A stretch of 64,000 nt of DNA, from assembly GCA_947632195.1 (NCBI GenBank), contig CANROE010000003.1:1-64000 (forward strand), written 5' to 3'. The notes beneath the pieces were generated by a model, which saw only the letters and a program-made list of their open reading frames with translations, was not told where the DNA came from and searched no databases. Positions 57,309 through 64,000 of this stretch are shown here, piece after piece. The position numbers and the translations under genes are program-made. How positions within the stretch are numbered: the first letter of the stretch is position 1; each line of letters starts with the position of its first letter. The DNA is from an uncultured Clostridia bacterium. GTDB lineage: Bacteria > Bacillota > Clostridia > Christensenellales > Borkfalkiaceae.

Positions 57309-58485
57309 ACCGATATTCTTTTATGAGCGCCCGGAAGGCGGGTAGGCTGCGCTCGATGACGGAACGCTCCACGCAGTAGGAGATGCGCACATAACCCGTC
57401 ACCCCGAAACTATCGGACGGGACGAGCAAAAGCTCATGCTTTTTCGCCCGCTCGCAGAACTTTTTCGCCTCGGGCTCGAGTGCCTTCACGAACAGATAGA
57501 ACGCCCCCTCGGGCGAAATGCACTCGTAGCCGTACTCCGTTAAGGCATTGTACAAAATGTCGCGGTTTTTCTTGTATTCGCCGACATCCGACGATTTGCC
57601 GAGGCAGTTTGCGACCACCCGCTGGAAGAGGACGGGCGCGCACACATAGCCGAGCGCACGCCCCGCGCCGCAGATTGCCGAAAAGAGATCCTCCGCACCC
57701 TCGCACTTGGGCGAAACGGCGATGTAGCCGATTCGCTCGCCCGCCAGCGATAAGGACTTTGAAAAGGAGTACAACACGACGGAATGGTCGTAAAAATTCA
57801 TGACGTAGGGCACGTTTGCCCCGTAAGTGAGTTCGCGGTAGGGCTCGTCGGCAAGGAGCAGAATGGGCTCCCCTTTTTCCTCCGACTTCTCTTTGAGCAG
57901 GGCCGTAAGCGATTTGATCTCTTCTTCCGTGTACACTGCGCCCGTGGGGTTGTTGGGGGAATTCAAAAGCACCGCCTTGGTGCGTTTTCCGAGATACGGT
58001 TTGAGTTTTTCGGCGTCGAGGTGAAATTTCTCGTCCGTCGGCGCGACGACGAGTTTCCCGCCCGCCTGCTCGACAAATACGCGGTATTCGGGGAAGAAGG
58101 GCGCAAGCGTCACCACCTCGTCTCCCTCGTTTAAGATCGCGCTGAGCGTGATGGTGAGAGAGGCGGCCGCGCCGCAAGTCATGTAGATGAGGTCGGGCCG
58201 CATTTCAGCCCCGAACGCCGATTTTATGTAGTTCGAGACCGCCGCGCGGACCTCAGAGAGCCCGGGCGCGGAGGAGTAGCCGTGCAGGGCGACGGCGGGC
58301 GTTTCGCGCAGCAGCCGTTCGACTTCTTCCTGCACGCATTTGGGCGCGGGGACGCCGGGGTTGCCGATGGAAAAATCGAATACGTTCTCGTTTCCGACCA
58401 CTTTTTTGCGAGCGTTGCCGTACTCGAAGAGCTCGCGGATGTCCGACTTTTCGTCGCCCAATTTTCTCATTTTTTGGTTGTACAT
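57307..58485 (-). CDS. PLP-dependent aminotransferase (class I/II)
   Basis: FSIGNPGVPAPKCVQEEVERLL; NSPNNPTGAVYTEEEIKSL; VLYSFSKSLSLAGERIGYIAVSP. Confidence 0.93.
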   Translation of the reverse strand: MYNQKMRKLGDEKSDIRELFEYGNARKKVVGNENVFDFSIGNPGVPAPKCVQEEVERLLRETPAVALHGYSSAPGLSEVRAAVSNYIKSAFGAEMRPDLIYMTCGAAASLTITLSAILNEGDEVVTLAPFFPEYRVFVEQAGGKLVVAPTDEKFHLDAEKLKPYLGKRTKAVLLNSPNNPTGAVYTEEEIKSLTALLKEKSEEKGEPILLLADEPYRELTYGANVPYVMNFYDHSVVLYSFSKSLSLAGERIGYIAVSPKCEGAEDLFSAICGAGRALGYVCAPVLFQRVVANCLGKSSDVGEYKKNRDILYNALTEYGYECISPEGAFYLFVKALEPEAKKFCERAKKHELLLVPSDSFGVTGYVRISYCVERSVIERSLPAFRALIKEYR

Positions 58486-58589
58486 GTGTTGCTCCTATTT
58501 GGTGTTTGCGTTTGGTTTTAAGCGTACTTGGACGTAGTAAGATTCCCTCGGGAAATTGCCATGTCGGACTGCATTATTGCTCATGCGGC

Positions 58590-58651
58590 TATTTCGCCTG
58601 CGGCTCGTGCCGCGCTTAGAGAATCAGAACTGCGCGCGGGGCGGAATGACA
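58590..58651 (+). repeat. 62-bp repeat (copy 3 of 3, two apparent substitutions)
   Basis: tatttcgcctgcggctcgtgccgcgcttagagaatcagaactgcgcgcggggcggaatgaca. Confidence 0.93.
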
Positions 58652-58658
58652 CTTTTCT

Positions 58659-58774
58659 GTCATTTCGACCGAAACGAGCAACGCGAGCGGAGTGGAGAAA
58701 TCTTACATTATTATAAATTATAATGTGGATGAGATTTCTCGGCACGCCTCGTCCCTCGGCGGCTCGAAATGACA
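58659..58774. repeat. Head-to-head pair of family A repeats
   Basis: tgtcatttcgaccg...gagaaatctt-acattattataaattataatgtg-gatgagatttctc...tcgaaatgaca. Confidence 0.85.
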
Positions 58775-58848
58775 TTTGGGAATGGTTTTCATTTTCCCCT
58801 TGCTGTCACTGAAAGGGTGGGCAAGGGGGGATAAAAGAAACGCGTGAA

Positions 58849-61662
58849 TTATAACACTTTTTTCAAAAACTGACCCGTGTAAGAAGTTTCAAAGGCGGCG
58901 ACCTCTTCGGGAGAGCCCGTGGTGACGATCGTGCCCCCGCGATCTCCGCCCTCGGGGCCGAGGTCGATGATGTGATCGGCCACCTTGATAACGTCCAAAT
59001 TGTGCTCGATGACGATAACGGTGTTGCCCGCGTCACGCAGTTTCAACAAAATTTTTACGAGTTTATCCACGTCGAAACTCGAAAGTCCCGTCGTGGGTTC
59101 GTCCAAAATGTACACCGTTCTGCCCGTGGAGCGCTTGGAAAGCTCGGTGGCGAGTTTCACCCGCTGCGCCTCGCCGCCCGAGAGGGTGGTGCTGCTCTGC
59201 CCGAGCTTGATGTAGCCGAGCCCCACTTCGTTGAGCGTGGAAATTTTATTGTAAATGGTCGTGACGGGCTTGAAGAACTCGCACGCCTCCTCCACTGTCA
59301 TGTCGAGCACGTCGGCGATCGTCTTGCCTTTGTAGCGCACTTCGAGCGTCTCGCGGTTGTACCTCTTTCCGCCGCACACCTCGCAGGGCACATAGACGTC
59401 GGGCAAAAAGTGCATTTCGATCTTCATAATGCCGTCGCCCTGACAGTTTTCGCACCGCCCGCCCGCGACATTGAAGGAGAACCGCCCCGACTTAAAGCCC
59501 ATGAGCTTGGCGTCCGGCGTCGCCGCGAACAGTTCGCGGATGGCCGTAAACACGCCCGTGTAAGTTGCGGGATTGCTGCGCGGCGTTCTGCCGATGGGCG
59601 ATTGGTCGATGGCGATCACCTTGTCGAAATATTCGAGCCCCGAAAAACTGCCGTGCTTGCCGAACGGGAGCCGCGCGCCGCCGAGATTGTTGGAGAGAAT
59701 GGGCAGAATGATCTCGTTGACAAGCGAAGATTTGCCCGAGCCGCTCACCCCCGTGACGAGGGTCAAAAGCCCTGCGGGGATCTTTGCCGTAAACCCTTTC
59801 AAGTTGTTTTGACGGCAATCCTCCACCTTGAACCATCTGCCGTCGGGCTCCTTTCTGACGGGCGGAACTTCGATCTTGCGCCTTCCCGCAAGGTAGTCTC
59901 CCGTCAAAGAGTCGGGAGAGTTCATGATATCTTCCACGCTCCCGCAGGCGACGACCTGCCCGCCGTGCACGCCCGCGCGGGGACCGATGTCCACGATATA
60001 GTCCGCCGCCCGCATGGTGTCCTCGTCGTGTTCGACGACGATGAGGGTATTTCCCAGATCGCGCAGACCCTTCAAAGAGGCAAGCAGTTTTTCGTTGTCC
60101 CGCTGATGGAGCCCGATGCTCGGCTCGTCCAAAATGTACAAAACGCCCGAGAGCGCGCTGCCGATCTGTGTCGCAAGGCGGATACGCTGGCTCTCGCCGC
60201 CCGAGAGGGTCGCCGCCGAGCGGGTGAGGGTGAGATAGTCGAGCCCGACCCCCACCAAAAAGTTGATACGCGCCTTGATCTCCTTCAAGATGACGTCCGC
60301 AATGGCGTGCTCGGTGCTCGAAAGCTGCAACCCGTCGAGAAAGGCGTAGAGCTCGCCCACGGGCAGATCGCACGCCTCGAAGATGTTCTTGCCCCCCACG
60401 GTGACGGCGAGCGCCTCTTTTTTCAGACGTTTACCGTGACAGGCGGGGCAGTCCGAGGTGCGCATGTACCGCTCGATGTCCCACTTCACCCCCTCCGAGG
60501 AAGTCTGATTGTATCTTCGCTGCAAATTGTTGACAAACCCCTCCCATGCGCTCACATAGGTGGAGCGGAAGGTGTGCGTCGCGTATTCGAGTTCGAGTTT
60601 TTCCCCCTTCGAGCCGTACATGAGAAGATCGTAGACCTCGGGGGAGAGGTCTTTGACGGGGGTGTCGAGCGAAAAGCCGAAGTGCTTTGCAAGCGCCCCG
60701 AGATACATTTGGGTGACGGTGGAGCTGTCGAGATTCCACCCGCTGATTTTGATCGCACCCTCACGCAATGTTTTGCTCTTGTCGGGGCAGATGAGGTCGG
60801 GGTCGACGAGCTGGCGGAATCCGAGCCCCGAGCATTCGGGGCATGCTCCCCACACGGTGTTGAAGGAGAAGAGGCGGGGCTCGATCTCCTCGATGGAGAT
60901 CCCGCAGTCGGGACAGGCGTAGCGGGAGGAATAGAGGGTCTCCTCCCCCTCGCAGTCGATGATAACGAGCCCGTCCGCAAGTTTTAGCGCCGTCTCCAAA
61001 CTCTCGGTGAGCCGCTTTAATACCCCCTCTTTGACGACGAGACGGTCCACGACGACGGAGATGTTGTGCTTGATGTTCTTTTCGAGCTTGATCTCCTCTT
61101 GCAGGTCGTAGACAATGCCGTCGATCTTGACGCGGGCGTAGCCGCTCTTGCGGAACCCTTGCAGTTCCTTGGTATACTCCCCCTTTCTGCCGCGCACGAC
61201 GGGGGCGTTGACGAGAATTTTGCTCCCTGCGGGGAGCTCCATCACGCGGTCGGCGATCTCGTCCACCGTCTGGCGGCGGATTTCCCTGCCGCAGTTGGGG
61301 CAGTGCGGAATTCCGATACGGGCGTATAAAAGACGGAGATAGTCGTAAATTTCGGTGACCGTGCCCACCGTGGAGCGGGGGTTGTGGCTGGTCGTCTTTT
61401 GGTCGATGGAGATGGCTGGCGAGAGCCCTTCGATACTCTCGACGTCGGGTTTTTCCATCATGCCGAGGAATTGGCGGGCATACGAGGAGAGGCTCTCCAT
61501 ATAGCGGCGCTGGCCCTCGGCAAAGATGGTGTCGAAGGCAAGCGTAGACTTGCCCGAGCCGCTCACCCCCGTAAACACGGTGAGAGAGTTCCTCGGGATC
61601 TTGACGTCGATATTTTTGAGGTTGTTTTCTTTCGCCCCTTTTACATACAGATAATCTTTCAT
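58849..61662 (-). CDS. uvrA: Excinuclease ABC subunit A
   Basis: MKDYLYVKGAKENNLKNIDVKIPRNSLTVFTGVSGSGKSTLAFDTIFAEGQRRYMESLSSYARQFL; zinc-finger CxxC pairs. Confidence 0.98.
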   Translation of the reverse strand: MKDYLYVKGAKENNLKNIDVKIPRNSLTVFTGVSGSGKSTLAFDTIFAEGQRRYMESLSSYARQFLGMMEKPDVESIEGLSPAISIDQKTTSHNPRSTVGTVTEIYDYLRLLYARIGIPHCPNCGREIRRQTVDEIADRVMELPAGSKILVNAPVVRGRKGEYTKELQGFRKSGYARVKIDGIVYDLQEEIKLEKNIKHNISVVVDRLVVKEGVLKRLTESLETALKLADGLVIIDCEGEETLYSSRYACPDCGISIEEIEPRLFSFNTVWGACPECSGLGFRQLVDPDLICPDKSKTLREGAIKISGWNLDSSTVTQMYLGALAKHFGFSLDTPVKDLSPEVYDLLMYGSKGEKLELEYATHTFRSTYVSAWEGFVNNLQRRYNQTSSEGVKWDIERYMRTSDCPACHGKRLKKEALAVTVGGKNIFEACDLPVGELYAFLDGLQLSSTEHAIADVILKEIKARINFLVGVGLDYLTLTRSAATLSGGESQRIRLATQIGSALSGVLYILDEPSIGLHQRDNEKLLASLKGLRDLGNTLIVVEHDEDTMRAADYIVDIGPRAGVHGGQVVACGSVEDIMNSPDSLTGDYLAGRRKIEVPPVRKEPDGRWFKVEDCRQNNLKGFTAKIPAGLLTLVTGVSGSGKSSLVNEIILPILSNNLGGARLPFGKHGSFSGLEYFDKVIAIDQSPIGRTPRSNPATYTGVFTAIRELFAATPDAKLMGFKSGRFSFNVAGGRCENCQGDGIMKIEMHFLPDVYVPCEVCGGKRYNRETLEVRYKGKTIADVLDMTVEEACEFFKPVTTIYNKISTLNEVGLGYIKLGQSSTTLSGGEAQRVKLATELSKRSTGRTVYILDEPTTGLSSFDVDKLVKILLKLRDAGNTVIVIEHNLDVIKVADHIIDLGPEGGDRGGTIVTTGSPEEVAAFETSYTGQFLKKVL

Positions 61663-62246
61663 GACTGTTTTTGCGCAAACGTTATTCTTTCTATCGCTTG
61701 TTCGATCTCTTCCCACGTCTCGCCGTGATAGCGCACTTCTGTAGCGCGGGCTCGGCTGCTGCTGTCCGCAAACAACACGGCATTCACGCCCTGCGCCTGC
61801 GCCGAAAGGCAGGTTTCCAAGCTGTCGTCGATGAGCGCCCCATAGCCGCGCTGCATGCACCATGCGCCCTTTTGCGAAATCCCCGTAACGAGCTCGTCAT
61901 ACGGAATGCGGTGCTTTTGCAGCCAATCGCGGGAGACTTTTTCGGGGTCGGAGAACCATTCCGTCGTGCGCGCCGTGAGCACCGTGACCGTGTGCCCCGC
62001 CTCTTTGAACGCACGCAGCGCCTCCCTTGCCCCCTTGCGCGGTTCGGCCTCCGTAAAGACGGTCTCGCCGCCCGTGTGGACAAATTGCAGAACGTCCGCA
62101 AGCTCCCAATCGAATACGTCGACGATCGCGTGCGCGTCCCTGTCTTTGAGCTTGAACGGAAGCCCCATGCGCCCGATATATTCCTGCGCCTGCGTCACAC
62201 GGTCGACAACGGAAAGGGTGTCGTCGATATCTACCGCTATCTTCAT
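61659..62246 (-). CDS. HAD-superfamily hydrolase, 5'-nucleotidase (NT5C)-like
   Basis: MKIAVDIDDTLSVVDRV (DxDxT), VTVLTARTTEW, ALIDDSLETCL; ATGA overlap with uvrA. Confidence 0.85.
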   Translation of the reverse strand: MKIAVDIDDTLSVVDRVTQAQEYIGRMGLPFKLKDRDAHAIVDVFDWELADVLQFVHTGGETVFTEAEPRKGAREALRAFKEAGHTVTVLTARTTEWFSDPEKVSRDWLQKHRIPYDELVTGISQKGAWCMQRGYGALIDDSLETCLSAQAQGVNAVLFADSSSRARATEVRYHGETWEEIEQAIERITFAQKQS

Positions 62247-62259
62247 TTCCGTTCCCTGC

Positions 62260-64000
62260 CTATTTTCTCATTCTCTTTCTCAGTTCGTTGATGGTCTCGC
62301 GTATCTCGATCGCCCGCTCGAAGTCGAGGGCGTTGGACGCAACTTTCATGAGCGCTTTAAGCTTTTCGATCTCCTCGGGAATATCTTTGAGCTTGATGTC
62401 CCCCGAAGGTTTCACCTTGCTCGTGATATTGAGGGAAGATTTGATCTCCTTGACGATGGTCCTCGGCACAATGCCGTGCGCCTCGTTGTACGCCTGTTGT
62501 TTGGCGCGGCGGCGGTTGGTTTCGCCGATGGCGCGCTCCATGCTCCCCGTCATCTCGTCGGCGTACATGATGACCCGTCCCTCCGCATTTCGCGCGGCAC
62601 GGCCGATCGTCTGCACGAGGGAGGTCTCGCTCCGCAAAAAGCCCTCTTTGTCGGCGTCCAAAATGGCGACGAGTTTCACCTCGGGAAGGTCGAGCCCCTC
62701 GCGCAGCAGGTTGATACCGCAGAGCACGTCGAATTCCCCCGAACGCAACCCGTTGACGATGTCGATACGCTCCAACGTGTCGATGTCCGAGTGCATGTAG
62801 CGCACTTTGACGTTGTTCTCTTTCAGATAGTCAGTGAGCGATTCCGCCATGCGCTTTGTAAGCGTGGTGACGAGCACCCGCCCGCCGCTTTTGACGACGG
62901 TGTGAATTTCGGAGAGAAGATCGTCGATCTGTCCTTTGGTGGGCTTGACCGTGACGGGAGGATCGAGAAGCCCCGTAGGACGGATGAGCTGTTCGACGAC
63001 CTGCCCCGCCTGTTCGAGCTCGTAGGGCGCGGGCGTTGCCGAAACGCAGATGAGCTGGGGCACCCGCGCGTCGAATTCCTCAAAGGTAAGCGGGCGGTTG
63101 TCGTAGGCGGAGCGCATGCGGAAACCGTAGTCCACCAGATTGATCTTGCGCGAAAGGTCGCCGTTGTACATGGCGCGGATCTGCGGAATGGTCATGTGGC
63201 TCTCGTCGATAAAGACGAGGAAGTTGGGCGGGAAATAGTCGAGCAGGGTAAAGGAGGGCTGCCCCGGGGAGCGGCCGTCGAAGTAGCGGGAATAGTTCTC
63301 GATCCCCGAACAGTAGCCGATCTCCCGCATCATTTCGAGGTCGTGCTCGGTGCGCTGGCGGAGGCGCTGCGCCTCCAAAAGTTTGCCCGCGTCCTCAAAT
63401 GCCTTTACTTCCCCCTGCAAGTCCTCCTCGATCATGGAAAGCGCCGAGGAGAGCCGCTCGCTCCCCACCGCATAGTGGCTGGCGGGAAAGATGACGGCAT
63501 GCGACAGGGAGGAGATGACCTTGCCTGTGACGACGTCCTCTTCGCCGAGGCTGTCGATCTCGTCGCCGAAAAACTCCACCCGTATTGCGACTTCGGAGTT
63601 GGAGGCGGGGAAAATTTCCACCACATCCCCCCGCACGCGGAAGGTGGAGCGCTTGAAATCCATGTCTCCGCGCGAATAGTGGATCTCCACGAGGCGGCGC
63701 AGAAGCTCGTCCCGCGCCATCTCCTGCCCGGGACGCAAAGACACGCCCAAACGGAAAAATTCCTCGGGCGCGCCGAGGCCGTAAATGCAGGAGACAGAGC
63801 TGACCACGATGACGTCGTCCCGCTCTCCCAAAGAGCAGGTGGCGGCGTTGCGGAGCTTGTCGATCTCGTCGTTCATCGAGAGATCTTTTTCAATGTAAGT
63901 ATCGGTGGAGGGAATGTAGCTCTCGGGCTGGTAGTAATCGTAGTACGAGACGAAATACTCCACGCGGTTGTGGGGAAAGAACTCGCGGAATTCCCCCGCA
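62260..64000 (-). CDS. uvrB: Excinuclease ABC subunit B (5' end truncated by window)
   Basis: [84 protein letters not shown]-type motifs; frame stays open past 63963 to the edge. Confidence 0.97.
   Translation of the reverse strand, partial: AGEFREFFPHNRVEYFVSYYDYYQPESYIPSTDTYIEKDLSMNDEIDKLRNAATCSLGERDDVIVVSSVSCIYGLGAPEEFFRLGVSLRPGQEMARDELLRRLVEIHYSRGDMDFKRSTFRVRGDVVEIFPASNSEVAIRVEFFGDEIDSLGEEDVVTGKVISSLSHAVIFPASHYAVGSERLSSALSMIEEDLQGEVKAFEDAGKLLEAQRLRQRTEHDLEMMREIGYCSGIENYSRYFDGRSPGQPSFTLLDYFPPNFLVFIDESHMTIPQIRAMYNGDLSRKINLVDYGFRMRSAYDNRPLTFEEFDARVPQLICVSATPAPYELEQAGQVVEQLIRPTGLLDPPVTVKPTKGQIDDLLSEIHTVVKSGGRVLVTTLTKRMAESLTDYLKENNVKVRYMHSDIDTLERIDIVNGLRSGEFDVLCGINLLREGLDLPEVKLVAILDADKEGFLRSETSLVQTIGRAARNAEGRVIMYADEMTGSMERAIGETNRRRAKQQAYNEAHGIVPRTIVKEIKSSLNITSKVKPSGDIKLKDIPEEIEKLKALMKVASNALDFERAIEIRETINELRKRMRK

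Noticed and set aside
58972-60987. 671-aa + strand ORF
   Set aside because: Antisense to uvrA; composition typical of shadow ORFs.
1-64000. tRNA or rRNA genes, prophage or IS transposases
   Set aside because: No cloverleaf with CCA/T-arm consensus, no rRNA signature and no DDE, Y1 or serine recombinase motifs were recognised by eye; a tRNAscan/Rfam run would be needed to be certain.

Overview
The window is a high-GC chromosomal segment from a bacterium of the Bacillota/Clostridia type. The sporulation genes (spmA/spmB, spoIVFA/spoIVFB, spoVB-like, spoVT, sipL-like) and Veg point to an endospore-forming lineage; I infer taxonomy only from gene content. Most of it is densely packed core genes in short-overlap operons: rsmI, trmN6-like, ferredoxin, ricT/PSP1, holB, Orn/Lys/Arg decarboxylase, lysS, greA, aminotransferase plus Lrp/AsnC, MarR, aspartokinase, cdaA, holA, comEC, a giant SF1 helicase-nuclease, HIT/mtaB/rsmE/prmA, rng, cysteine desulfurase, ispE, gyrA, gyrB, dusB, mazG, ECF sigma/anti-sigma, uvrA and uvrB (truncated by the window end). 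No tRNA, rRNA, CRISPR array or classical transposase was seen. The most unusual signal is in the intergenic space. At least nine clusters carry a mosaic of short palindromic repeats (families A-G below). They include inverted pairs, a 62-bp element in three near-identical copies, a 47-bp element in three copies, an exact 166-bp tandem duplication, and structured repeats whose stems change by compensatory substitution. One cluster flanks a small DUF559 (Vsr-like PD-(D/E)XK) endonuclease inserted between gyrB and gyrA, and its stop codon abuts a repeat. I propose, as inference, a REP/RAYT-like system in which a DUF559 nuclease partners dispersed hairpin repeats. Secondary findings include an Hhe-like helicase-Vsr protein, a 35-aa membrane microprotein in the cdaR position behind cdaA, a Z-DNA-prone gyrB leader and a MarR operator inside its own promoter.
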